11,123 nt of DNA, taken from assembly GCA_903915315.1 (NCBI GenBank), contig CAIWSO010000371.1:1-11123 (forward strand), given 5' to 3'. How positions within the stretch are numbered: position 1 is the stretch's first letter; each line of letters begins with the position of its first letter. The notes under the pieces are model-generated. The model did no database searches, was not told the origin of the DNA, and saw nothing but the letters and a program-made list of their open reading frames with translations. Position numbers and translations under genes: made by a program. Shown here in pieces: positions 1-7,717 of this stretch. The stretch is from an uncultured Spartobacteria bacterium (GTDB taxonomy: Bacteria; Verrucomicrobiota; Verrucomicrobiia; Chthoniobacterales; Terrimicrobiaceae).

Positions 1-59
1 AGCGAACCGCCAAAGCTCGTTACTCGGCGGTCCTCGAGAAACTCGACCTCCGTAAATAA
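1..59 (+). CDS. rpsO: 30S ribosomal protein S15, C-terminal end (partial)
   Basis: Only the last 18 codons are in the window, in the frame starting at base 3 and ending at the TAA at 57-59. The translation RTAKARYSAVLEKLDLRK has the typical S15 tail, an arginine/lysine-rich helix ending in a LEKL-x-LRK pattern. S15 is a primary 16S rRNA-binding protein of the small subunit (known for the family). The position immediately before pnp supports the call, since rpsO-pnp is a widely conserved gene order. The segment is short, so the call rests on this tail motif plus synteny. The start and most of the gene lie upstream of the window. Confidence 0.8.
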   Translation, partial: RTAKARYSAVLEKLDLRK

Positions 60-75
60 CGTCAATCCACTCCTG

Positions 76-103
76 AAAGCCCCGTTCATCGGGGCTTTTC
101 TTT
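76..103 (+). terminator. Intrinsic terminator between rpsO and pnp
   Basis: A perfect 9-bp stem (AAAGCCCCG with CGGGGCTTT, 76-84 and 90-98) closes a 5-nt loop TTCAT. It runs into a T-rich tract at 96-103 interrupted by a single C. It lies 16 nt after the rpsO stop. It should end most rpsO transcripts. If read-through feeds pnp, it acts as an attenuator. Confidence 0.9.
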
Positions 104-150
104 CATTACCACCCTGTCGTTTTATCTAACGGCACTTCGTATCTATTACT

Positions 151-2277
151 ATGTCTCATTCCGTAACCGCTCAAGCGGGTCAATCTCCTATCACATTCGA
201 ATCTGGTAAACTTGCCAAACTCGCAGACGGCGCAGTGACTGTCCGCTCGGGTGACACCATTGTCATCGTGACGGCTGTTTCCGCCACCACAATCAAGGAG
301 GGTCAGGACTTCTTCCCTCTCACTGTAGAATATAAGGAAAAAGCAGCCGCCGTTGGTAAATTGCCCGGTGGATACTTCAAACGTGAGGGTCGCCCCACGG
401 AGAAGGAAATTCTGACGGCACGTATGACAGATCGTCCATTGCGTCCGCTTTTTCCAAAAGGTTATCTCTATGATACCCAGGTCATCACCCTTCTCCTAAG
501 CGCCGATGGTCAGAACGATCCCGATATGCTCTCGATTAACGGAGCTTCGGCCGCACTTTGTGTTTCCGACATCCCATTCGCAGGCCCGATCGGGGCTGTT
601 CGTATTGGACGTATCGGTGGAACCTTTGTCATCAACCCGACTCACTCCGAGCGCCTCGATAGCGATCTCGATCTTGTGTATGTCGGCGATGGTGAAAAAG
701 TCATCATGATCGAGGGCGCTGCCAACGAGCTCGCCGAAGCGGAGTTCACGGCCGCTCTTGATTTTGCCCGTGAAGCCGTGAAGCCTATCGTTGCTGCGCA
801 GCGTGAACTCGCCGCCAAAGTCGGCAAAGAAAAGCGCTCCATGCCGCTCTTCGAGGTTAACTCTTCGATTCTTGAAATCGCCTACCAAGTCGCCGGCGAC
901 CGCATCGAGTCCGCTCTCTACACTTCAGGCAAAGTCGCCCGCAGCAAAGCGGTCGGCGCCCTGCGCGACGAAGTGAGTGCCGCTGTTCTTCAGCAATTCC
1001 CGACCGCCTCGAAGTTCGATATCTCACAGGCGTTTGATTACCTGCAGAAAAAAGCTTTCCGCATCAGCATTCTCGACCGCAAGCAGCGTTGCGACGGCCG
1101 TGGTCTTCATGAGCTCCGTCCGCTCTCCGGAGAGACTGGCCTCCTGCCTCGCACCCATGGATCCGCTCTCTTTGCACGTGGGGAGACCCAGGCTCTCGGC
1201 ATCGCGACTCTCGCTCCCGCCGACGAAGCGCAAATGATTGACTCCTATGGTGGAGGCCCTGACACGAAGCGTTTCCTGCTTCACTACAACTTCCCGCCTT
1301 TCAGTGTGGGTGAGACAGGTCGTTTCGGTGGACAGAACCGCCGCGAGATCGGACACGGCGCCCTTGCTGAGCGCTCGATCGAGCCAGTCGTGCCAAGTGA
1401 GAAGGATTTCCCTTACGCCATTCGTATCGTGAGCGAAGTGATGGAGTCCAATGGATCCACATCGATGGCCAGTGTCTGCGCTGGCGTGCTTGCGCTCATG
1501 GACGCGGGTGTTCCGCTCCGTCGCCCAGTGGCCGGTATCTCGGTCGGTCTCGTTACCGAATTCGAGGGTGAGACACTCAAACGCTACACCACGCTTACCG
1601 ACATCATCGGCAGCGAGGATCACTTCGGTGACATGGATTTCAAACTCTGTGGAACGGACGTCGGCGTCACCGGTTTCCAGTTGGATCTCAAATTGCCCGG
1701 CATCTCGCACGAGATCATGGCTGAGGCGGTGATCGAGGCCAAAGAGTCGCGCACAAAAATCTTGGATGTCATGAACGGTATTCTTGCCAGCCCGCGCGCT
1801 GAGCTTAGCCAATACGCCCCGCGAATCGAAACCATCCGAATCAATCCAGACAAGATCGGTCTCATCATTGGACCAGGCGGCAAGACGATCAAAGGCATCG
1901 TTGCCGAGACCGGCGCCGAGATCAACATCGAGGACGACGGATCCATCCACATCTACTCGAACAACGGCGAAAGCCTCAAGCGCGCCAAGGAAATCATCAA
2001 TGGCATGACCAAGGAGATTTCGATTGGCGAGATCTACCAAGGCACGGTCGTTTCGATCAAGGAATTCGGCGCATTCGTCGAAGTCCTGCCAGGCAAAGAC
2101 GGCCTTGTTCACATTTCTGAGTTGGCCGATTTCCGCGTCAATAAAGTCGAAGACGTTGTGAAAATGGGCGACGCGATTTGGGTCAAATGCATCGGTGTCG
2201 ATGACAAGGGTCGCGTGAAACTCAGCCGCAAAGCCGCGATGAAAGATCGCGATGAGGCCGCAGTCAAACAGGACTAA
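151..2277 (+). CDS. pnp: Polynucleotide phosphorylase (PNPase)
   Basis: A 3'-5' exoribonuclease that degrades RNA by phosphorolysis, releasing nucleoside diphosphates, and can add 3' tails in reverse. It forms a trimer and often joins the RNA degradosome in the cytoplasm. At 708 aa it has the usual full length. The order is RNase PH-like domain 1 (about 14-145, with FKREGRPTEKEILTAR), a helical linker, RNase PH-like domain 2 (about 310-540, with LLPRTHGSALFARGETQAL), KH (about 563-620, GxxG loop GPGG at 574-577) and S1 (about 627-700). The catalytic acidic residues of the second core are intact: D490, D496 and K498, matching E. coli D486, D492 and K494. The ATG start gives the normal N-terminus, but no Shine-Dalgarno precedes it. 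Flanking terminators suggest its own transcript or read-through from rpsO. Confidence 0.98.
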   Translation: MSHSVTAQAGQSPITFESGKLAKLADGAVTVRSGDTIVIVTAVSATTIKEGQDFFPLTVEYKEKAAAVGKLPGGYFKREGRPTEKEILTARMTDRPLRPLFPKGYLYDTQVITLLLSADGQNDPDMLSINGASAALCVSDIPFAGPIGAVRIGRIGGTFVINPTHSERLDSDLDLVYVGDGEKVIMIEGAANELAEAEFTAALDFAREAVKPIVAAQRELAAKVGKEKRSMPLFEVNSSILEIAYQVAGDRIESALYTSGKVARSKAVGALRDEVSAAVLQQFPTASKFDISQAFDYLQKKAFRISILDRKQRCDGRGLHELRPLSGETGLLPRTHGSALFARGETQALGIATLAPADEAQMIDSYGGGPDTKRFLLHYNFPPFSVGETGRFGGQNRREIGHGALAERSIEPVVPSEKDFPYAIRIVSEVMESNGSTSMASVCAGVLALMDAGVPLRRPVAGISVGLVTEFEGETLKRYTTLTDIIGSEDHFGDMDFKLCGTDVGVTGFQLDLKLPGISHEIMAEAVIEAKESRTKILDVMNGILASPRAELSQYAPRIETIRINPDKIGLIIGPGGKTIKGIVAETGAEINIEDDGSIHIYSNNGESLKRAKEIINGMTKEISIGEIYQGTVVSIKEFGAFVEVLPGKDGLVHISELADFRVNKVEDVVKMGDAIWVKCIGVDDKGRVKLSRKAAMKDRDEAAVKQD

Positions 2278-2294
2278 AAAACCATAAAAAATTC

Positions 2295-2333
2295 TCCGCC
2301 CTGCCCCGATTGGGGTTTGGGCGGATTTTTTTT
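2295..2333 (+). terminator. Intrinsic terminator after pnp
   Basis: A two-part hairpin: outer 7-bp stem TCCGCCC/GGGCGGA (2295-2301 with 2319-2325) and inner CCCC/GGGG (2304-2307 with 2312-2315) around loop GATT. Eight T follow at 2326-2333. It begins 17 nt after the pnp stop, so sucA needs its own promoter downstream. Confidence 0.95.
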
Positions 2334-2473
2334 GGCTTGGGAGGTTCCTTTTCTTTCCTCCCTTTTCCCACAGCGCCTTTTTTTCGATTCTTGCCAAATG
2401 AGGAAAAAAAATGCAGTTTTCGCAATCTAAAGCCTTCAATTTTGACAGGCTTATTATGACACACAGATATTGA

Positions 2474-5215
2474 ATGAATACTTCTCTCCCCGCCCGCGCT
2501 AACGAGGCACTGATTGATGAGCTTTACGAGCGCTGGGTCGTTGATCACAGTTCCGTTGACCCAGAGTGGGCCGCATTTTTTGAGGGATTTGAACTCGGTC
2601 TGGTTCGTAGTCGCAAGGCCGAGGCTCGCGAAGCCGTGCAGGGATCTTCATCTCCACTCCAAGCCCGCGTGGATTTGTTGGTGGAAGCTTATCGCACGAT
2701 CGGTCACACCGCCGCGCATCTGAATCCTTTGTCGAAATCTGCTCCGTCCCTTTCCCGTTTGGAGCCTTCGGATTTTGGTCTGGGGGAAGCGGATTTGAAC
2801 GAGTTGGTTTCTTCGCGAAACTTTCAGCAAGGCCGTGAAATGCCGCTCAAGGAGATGGTTGCCGGTCTTCGTCAAACCTACTGCGAAACCCTTGGCGTGG
2901 AATTCACTCACATCCAAGATCCGGCCATGCGTGAATGGGTCGCCGGTCGCATTGAAAGCCGGCGAAGTGCTTCCCGCCAGCTTCCAGAGGTGCACCGCGA
3001 TATTCTTCGCAAACTGTATCAGGCGGAAACATTCGAGTCCTTTATTCATACAAAATTTGTCGGGCAGAAGCGGTTTTCGCTCGAGGGTGGGGAGTCTCTC
3101 ATGCTCTCACTCGACGCGATCCTTGAAGGATGTGGATCTGCCGGCGTCCTCGAAATCGTGATGGGCATGGCCCACCGTGGTCGACTCAACGTTCTGGCTA
3201 ACTTTTTAAATAAGCCCTTGGACGTCATTTTCAATGAGTTTCAAGATACGTTTGACCCTCAATTGGTCGGCGGCAGCGGAGACGTGAAATACCACCTTGG
3301 TTACCAGACGACCAGAGATGTGCCGAGTGGTCACAAAGTCGAGATCCGCATGGCGGCAAACCCAAGCCATCTAGAGGCAGTTGACGCCGTCGTTCAGGGC
3401 AAGGCCCGCGCACGGCAGCGTGTATTGCAAGACACGGTTGAGCGCAGCAAAGTCCTTCCGATCTTAGTGCACGGGGATGCTGCTTTCATTGGCCAAGGCA
3501 TCGTTGCAGAGACCTTCAACATGTCGCAACTGCCCGGCTATCGCACCGGCGGCACAATCCATCTCGTGGTGAACAATCAGATCGGTTTCACCACACTCCC
3601 AGCGGATGCTCGCTCCACGCGCTATTGCACCGACATGGCTAAAATGGTCGATGCCCCCATTTTTCACGTCAATGGCGAGGACCCGCTCACGGTGATCGAG
3701 GTCGCTCAGATAGCCCTTGAGTTCCGCCAGAAGTTCCGCCGCGATGTGGTGATCGATATTTATTGCTACCGTCGGCATGGACACAACGAGACGGACGAAC
3801 CGCTCTTCACTCAGCCCGATCTTTACTCGATCATCAAAGTCCACCCGCTTCTGAGCGCCACGTTTGCCGCACAAGTTTCTGCTCTCGGAACCGTTACTGC
3901 CGATGAGGCTGCGGGGATCAAGGCCAAGTTGTTGGAAAAACTTGAAGCGGCTTTCACGGAGGTGAGCAAAAAGAGCGAGTCGAAAAAGAAGAAAAGCGAA
4001 TTCGCCGGATCGACCGCGATTTTTCAACCGCCCTTTTCTCACGACCCAGTCAACACGGCTATCACGGTCGCCACGCTCGACAAAGTCGCCGCAGCCATCA
4101 CGACCGTTCCCAAAAAATTCAACGTCGTTCCAAAAATTAAAAGGACCGTGGTCGATCGTCGCCTTCAGGTTTGGAAGGATGGCGGACCTTACGACTGGGG
4201 ATTTGCGGAAGCCTTGGCTTTCGGGTCCCTCCTTCTCGAGGGCACGCCGGTGCGTCTCTCCGGCCAAGACAGCCGTCGCGGTACATTCAGTCATCGCAAT
4301 TCGGTGCTTTATGATGAGGTGACGAGGGACCGCTACTTCCCACTCAAAAATATTTCGCCCGAGCAGGAGACCTTCTGCGTTTATAATAGCCCGCTTTCCG
4401 AGTATGCGGTGCTCGGTTTTGATTATGGTTACTCGATGGATTTTCCATCGATGCTCTGCATCTGGGAGGCTCAGTTTGGTGACTTTGCGAATGGCGCACA
4501 GATCATTATTGACCAATTTATCGCTTCAGCTGAAGCCAAGTGGCGGCGTCCGAGTTCGATTGTGATGCTCCTGCCTCATGGCTACGAGGGGCAAGGTCCC
4601 GAGCACTCCAGCGCACGGTTGGAGAGATTCCTTCAACTCTGCGCCGAGGATAACATGCAGGTGTGCAATATCACGACGCCCGCCCAGTATTTCCATGTCC
4701 TTCGCAGGCAGATACACCGTGGCTACCGCAAGCCGCTGATCATCATGTCGCCGAAAAGCCTCCTGCGCTCGGAGGACGCGGCTTCGCGTGTTGAGGATTT
4801 TACGAATGCCCGGTTCGAGGAAATCTTGGACGACCCGACCATCAAGGATCCCAAGAAAGTGAATCGTGTGGTTTTCTGTTCAGGCAAGGTTTACTACGAT
4901 CTTGTTCGGGGGCGTGAGGAAACAAAGCAAACGGCGACGACGGCGATCATTCGTTTCGAGCAGATCTACCCACTCCACAGCGAGCGGTTGAAAGCACTAG
5001 CCAAACGCTACCCCGGCACCAAGCGCTACGTCTGGTGCCAAGAGGAACCCCAAAACATGGGAGCCTGGAATTTTATAGCTCCGCGCATAGCGGGTCTCGT
5101 TGGATCTCTCGTCGGCTATGCTGGCCGAGAAGAGAGCGCCAGCACCGCCACCGGGTCTTCCGGAAAGCACAAAGAACAACAAGCCGCCCTTATCAAGCAA
5201 GCCTTTGAAGTCTAA
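2474..5215 (+). CDS. sucA: 2-oxoglutarate dehydrogenase E1 component (thiamine diphosphate-dependent)
   Basis: Decarboxylates 2-oxoglutarate on thiamine diphosphate and passes the succinyl group to the lipoyl arm of E2; TCA cycle, cytoplasm. The 913 aa is close to the E. coli 933. Visible marks: the N-terminal E1o segment (LYERWVVDHSSVDPEWAAFF) thought to contact E2; active-site histidines in KYH (H274) and NPSHLE (H299); the ThDP/Mg motif starting HGDAA (D335) and ending NNQIGF (N367, N368); YRRHGHNETDEP around 432-443; then the C-terminal half with SGQDSRRGTFSHR and a late WCQEEPQNMGAW. A lysine-rich patch near residue 500 is probably a surface loop. ATG is the only sensible start and lacks a Shine-Dalgarno. 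The 2334-2473 spacer contains a pyrimidine-rich tract but no promoter I trust. sucB follows after 6 nt, implying one operon. Confidence 0.98.
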   Translation: MNTSLPARANEALIDELYERWVVDHSSVDPEWAAFFEGFELGLVRSRKAEAREAVQGSSSPLQARVDLLVEAYRTIGHTAAHLNPLSKSAPSLSRLEPSDFGLGEADLNELVSSRNFQQGREMPLKEMVAGLRQTYCETLGVEFTHIQDPAMREWVAGRIESRRSASRQLPEVHRDILRKLYQAETFESFIHTKFVGQKRFSLEGGESLMLSLDAILEGCGSAGVLEIVMGMAHRGRLNVLANFLNKPLDVIFNEFQDTFDPQLVGGSGDVKYHLGYQTTRDVPSGHKVEIRMAANPSHLEAVDAVVQGKARARQRVLQDTVERSKVLPILVHGDAAFIGQGIVAETFNMSQLPGYRTGGTIHLVVNNQIGFTTLPADARSTRYCTDMAKMVDAPIFHVNGEDPLTVIEVAQIALEFRQKFRRDVVIDIYCYRRHGHNETDEPLFTQPDLYSIIKVHPLLSATFAAQVSALGTVTADEAAGIKAKLLEKLEAAFTEVSKKSESKKKKSEFAGSTAIFQPPFSHDPVNTAITVATLDKVAAAITTVPKKFNVVPKIKRTVVDRRLQVWKDGGPYDWGFAEALAFGSLLLEGTPVRLSGQDSRRGTFSHRNSVLYDEVTRDRYFPLKNISPEQETFCVYNSPLSEYAVLGFDYGYSMDFPSMLCIWEAQFGDFANGAQIIIDQFIASAEAKWRRPSSIVMLLPHGYEGQGPEHSSARLERFLQLCAEDNMQVCNITTPAQYFHVLRRQIHRGYRKPLIIMSPKSLLRSEDAASRVEDFTNARFEEILDDPTIKDPKKVNRVVFCSGKVYYDLVRGREETKQTATTAIIRFEQIYPLHSERLKALAKRYPGTKRYVWCQEEPQNMGAWNFIAPRIAGLVGSLVGYAGREESASTATGSSGKHKEQQAALIKQAFEV

Positions 5216-5221
5216 AATCGC

Positions 5222-6301
5222 ATGAATATCGAAGTTAAAATTCCAGCCGTTGGAGAGTCCATTACCTCCGGAGTGCTTTCCATTTGGCATAAAAAAGAGG
5301 GTGATAGTGTCTCCCGTGACGAGTTGCTCTTCACGTTGGAAACAGATAAGGTTTCACAAGAGGTGATGGCCGCGGATTCCGGCGTCCTTCACATTAAAGT
5401 TCCCGAAGGCCAAGAGGTGAAAATCGGCCAAGTCGTGGCCGAAATCGCCCCCGGCCAAGCGGCAGCGCCTTCGAAAGCCGCAGCTCCCGAGCCTGCAAAG
5501 CCCGCGCCAGTCGAAAAAGCACCCGCGCCAACGCCGGCGCCAGCCCCAGCGGCGATCGTAGCGGCGAAACCAACCACTGTTGTTTCGGCGTCTGGAGATG
5601 AAGCTCGCACCACTCGGAAAAAGCTCTCTCCTCTCCGCCGTAAGATCGCCACTCAACTTGTGATGGCACAGCAAACGGCCGCGATTCTTACGACATTCAA
5701 TGAATGCGATATGAGTGCCGTGATGGCGCTTCGCAAAGAACTCCAGGAGGAATTCACCAAAAAACACGGAGTCAAACTTGGCTTCATGAGTTTCTTTATC
5801 AAGGCGGTGGTCGATGCGCTTCAGGCTATTCCCTCGATAAATTCCCGGATCGATGGCGACGACTTGGTGACAAGTTCGGCTTATGATATCGGAGTGGCCG
5901 TTGGTACGGAGCGGGGCCTCATTGTGCCCGTCGTGCGCGATTGCGATCGCCTCAGTTTTGCGGATATCGAATCCCGCCTCGCCGGATACGCAACCAAGGC
6001 CCGTGAAGGCAAAATCTCTTTGGATGACCTCAAGGGTGGCGTGTTCACCATCAGCAATGGAGGCACCTATGGCTCTCTGCTTAGCACACCCATACTGAAC
6101 CCTCCGCAAAGCGGCATTCTCGGCATGCACAAAATTCAAGAACGTCCGGTCGTGGCCAAGGGCCAGATCGTCGCCCGCCCTATGATGTATCTCGCCCTGA
6201 GCTACGATCATCGTGTGGTGGATGGCAAAGAGGCCGTGACATTCTTGGTTCGAGTCAAGGATTGCATCGAAAACCCAGCCCGCCTGCTCTTGGGGGCTTA
6301 G
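5222..6301 (+). CDS. sucB: Dihydrolipoyllysine succinyltransferase (E2 of 2-oxoglutarate dehydrogenase), short form without subunit-binding domain
   Basis: Transfers succinyl from the lipoyl arm to CoA and forms the core of the 2-oxoglutarate dehydrogenase complex. Residues 1-75 are a lipoyl domain with the lipoylation site in ETDKVS (K43). Residues 76-125 are an Ala/Pro-rich flexible linker. From about 130 (KKLSPLRRKIA) the catalytic acyltransferase domain begins and ends with YDHRVVDGKEA, giving active-site H330 and D334. At 359 aa it is roughly 45 residues shorter than E. coli SucB. The missing part is the peripheral subunit-binding domain that usually sits between linker and core. The start is ATG, 6 nt after sucA, with no Shine-Dalgarno, so translation may be coupled. 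No lpd gene follows; E3 must be encoded elsewhere. Assignment to succinyl (not acetyl) E2 rests on pairing with sucA. Confidence 0.95.
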   Translation: MNIEVKIPAVGESITSGVLSIWHKKEGDSVSRDELLFTLETDKVSQEVMAADSGVLHIKVPEGQEVKIGQVVAEIAPGQAAAPSKAAAPEPAKPAPVEKAPAPTPAPAPAAIVAAKPTTVVSASGDEARTTRKKLSPLRRKIATQLVMAQQTAAILTTFNECDMSAVMALRKELQEEFTKKHGVKLGFMSFFIKAVVDALQAIPSINSRIDGDDLVTSSAYDIGVAVGTERGLIVPVVRDCDRLSFADIESRLAGYATKAREGKISLDDLKGGVFTISNGGTYGSLLSTPILNPPQSGILGMHKIQERPVVAKGQIVARPMMYLALSYDHRVVDGKEAVTFLVRVKDCIENPARLLLGA

Positions 6302-6351
6302 CCTTTAGTGGCAATACTCCCCGAGTCTTTCCGGTTCCCAAAACAGGAAAA

Positions 6352-6591
6352 CTAAAAAAGACGCTGCGCTACGTGCTCATTGGGGCTTCCGCAATACGGG
6401 CATTGCGGGAGGGAGTCCAATTTCTCGGCAAAGAACTCGCGAGCGCAGAGATGGCATCGGATGAGATTCTTTCGGTCTTTTGCCGCCTGACGCTTTCGCG
6501 CGATTTCATAGCAGATCCAAACAAAAAAAATCCCCGCAAGGAAAACAATGAGAGCGGTGAAAACGAGCCATGGAAGAGGAATTGAAATCAT
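6352..6591 (-). CDS. Small membrane-anchored zinc-ribbon protein (unknown function)
   Basis: I do not recognise this family. Starting at the ATG at 6591 the product is 79 aa. An N-terminal hydrophobic segment (about 8-28) is followed by basic residues (ARKRQ, RK), predicting an N-out, cytoplasmic C-terminal tail. That tail carries CHLC (C46, C49) and CPYC (C64, C67), a four-cysteine zinc-ribbon pattern with 14 residues between the pairs. The start is chosen because ATGA overlaps the stop of the TonB-like gene by 4 nt, as at the other operon junctions. A longer form from 6639 would add 16 residues inside that gene and is less likely. It is the last gene of the operon and converges with sucB across a 50-bp gap where I see no strong terminator. 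Confidence 0.75.
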   Translation of the reverse strand: MISIPLPWLVFTALIVFLAGIFFVWICYEIARKRQAAKDRKNLIRCHLCAREFFAEKLDSLPQCPYCGSPNEHVAQRLF

Positions 6592-7319
6592 GGCGTCTTC
6601 TGGGGTCTGGAACCCCAGTGAAATTCCAGAAAATCCCACGCGATTCCACTTTTTTCTGATGGGGCAAAGCGAAGCGATCGGAGTAATTGGAGAAGGTTGC
6701 GATCAATGGCGGGGTCGCCAGAAGATCGCTCTGGAACGAGGAATGCGACATTCCCACTCGAATCAACTCCAATAAGGAAAGTCAGCGCATCGAGCGATCC
6801 GGAGGCGAGGAGCGGAACAGTTGGGTTTTCGGGCAAGGATGGCAATCGGTCGGCTAATGCCGGTCCCGATTGGAGCTTGGCAGCAAGGGCAGGAGTTTCC
6901 TGCTTTGGTGTGGCGAGAGTGGGGAATTTGACTTCGCGTCGCACGCTTGGAACATGCGCAGGAGGTTGGGCCTCCCATCTTGGCGGGATCGGAAGAAGAG
7001 TGTTTTTTTCGGATGCAAATTGGGGAGTGTAAGTCGACGAAAACACCCCCTCCTCACGAGGCATCCCTCGTCCAGGGGCAAAGAGAGAGGGGTCTGAGGA
7101 AAGGAGTAAACCTTCGATTTGAAGTTTTTGAGGAGAACCTTCAGGCAAAAAGAAAACCTGCGCGGATTTGAGCGTATCCGCTTTGCCTTTTGGGTACGCG
7201 ATAGTGAAGAGGAAAAAAATGGAACCATGCGCCAAGGCTGCGAGCACAAGCATGGCCGAAAGCAGGAGGTGGATGCGATGCCGTATGGGCCAGTCAAAAA
7301 TGAGAGGAGTGTTTTTCAA
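6588..7319 (-). CDS. TonB-like energy transducer protein
   Basis: 243 aa with the TonB layout: short cytoplasmic N-terminus, one membrane segment (about 17-40), a moderately proline-rich periplasmic stretch (about 95-170) and a C-terminal TonB_C-like domain (about 175-235) with the pattern GVDSSGNV...SSGDPAIDRN..RSLRFAP. Family members transmit energy from an ExbB-ExbD motor to outer-membrane partners. The membrane segment keeps the TonB histidine (H31, in AALAHG), but the serine of the SxxxH motif is replaced by A27. The start is TTG, accepted because TTGA overlaps the stop of the ExbD-like gene by 4 nt and the next in-frame ATG (residue 23) would cut into the membrane segment. The partner receptor is not in the window, so its real target is unknown. 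It could equally be a TolA-like or structural variant. Confidence 0.75.
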   Translation of the reverse strand: MKNTPLIFDWPIRHRIHLLLSAMLVLAALAHGSIFFLFTIAYPKGKADTLKSAQVFFLPEGSPQKLQIEGLLLSSDPSLFAPGRGMPREEGVFSSTYTPQFASEKNTLLPIPPRWEAQPPAHVPSVRREVKFPTLATPKQETPALAAKLQSGPALADRLPSLPENPTVPLLASGSLDALTFLIGVDSSGNVAFLVPERSSGDPAIDRNLLQLLRSLRFAPSEKSGIAWDFLEFHWGSRPQKTP

Positions 7320-7717
7320 TGCTGATCCGATGTGGCGATGACTGTGGGATATCCAAGGGAGAGAGAGACAGTCATCACCTTAGCGAGTTCTTCCACAGCG
7401 GATCTGCGATCAGTTTTGATGATCACGGTATGGTTTCTTCCGCCATATTCCTTAAGCTTGCGGCGCAACTCCTCGAAAGTGACGGCCTCATTTTCAAAAT
7501 AAATCGAAGATATCGGAGCTGCCGCGATGCTGATGATGAGTGGGTTTCTTTGCGGAGCGAGAAGGAAGGGGGATTGGGGGACATCGACCTTGACGCCCGG
7601 TTGCAAAAGAAAAGATGTGCTGAGGATAATGTAAAAAACCAGCAATAGCACCACGTTCAAGGACGGCGCTATAAACATCAGGGCCGGATGAAGGCCGGGT
7701 GAGCGCTGGATTTTCAC
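7316..7717 (-). CDS. ExbD/TolR-like protein lacking the conserved transmembrane Asp
   Basis: 133 aa: a short N-terminus, one membrane helix (about 14-36) and a periplasmic domain with the ExbD pattern (LQPGVKVDVPQS just after the helix; later VIIKTDRRSAVEELAKV). ExbD/TolR proteins form with ExbB/TolQ a proton-driven motor in the inner membrane. The helix reads IAPSLNVVLLLVFYIIL. The residue aligned with the proton-carrying Asp (E. coli ExbD D25, in TPFIDVML) is N21, codon AAC, and the helix has no other acidic residue. Start is GTG, overlapping the ExbB stop as GTGA; no nearer alternative is better. Fold and neighbours make the family assignment solid, but proton-motor activity is doubtful from sequence alone. 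Confidence 0.85.
   Translation of the reverse strand: MKIQRSPGLHPALMFIAPSLNVVLLLVFYIILSTSFLLQPGVKVDVPQSPFLLAPQRNPLIISIAAAPISSIYFENEAVTFEELRRKLKEYGGRNHTVIIKTDRRSAVEELAKVMTVSLSLGYPTVIATSDQH

Noticed and set aside
1633..1665. Suspected loss of a catalytic Asp in PNPase (GTDVG in place of the E. coli GSRDG)
   Set aside because: The metal-binding residues are in EDHFGDMDFK, and all are present (D490, D496, K498). The GTDVG position varies among active PNPases.
1024..2439. Long minus-strand open frame (471 aa) across pnp
   Set aside because: It lies antisense to pnp, whose protein is unmistakable, and its translation has no recognisable domains. It is a shadow frame produced by codon bias.
2442..2471. 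TTGACA with GATATT 18 nt downstream, as a sucA promoter
   Set aside because: The resulting transcript would start at about 2477-2478, inside the sucA start codon region, so it cannot serve this start; the -10 is also poor.
3464..4516. Minus-strand open frame (350 aa) inside sucA
   Set aside because: It is antisense to conserved sucA motifs, with no ribosome site and no family features.
5354..6211. Minus-strand open frame (285 aa) inside sucB
   Set aside because: It is antisense to sucB. The Arg/Gly/Trp-rich stretch simply mirrors the Ala/Pro linker codons.
6302..6351. Bidirectional terminator between sucB and the zinc-ribbon gene
   Set aside because: Only a weak TTTCC/GGAAA pairing with a 13-nt loop and no adequate T-run on either strand.
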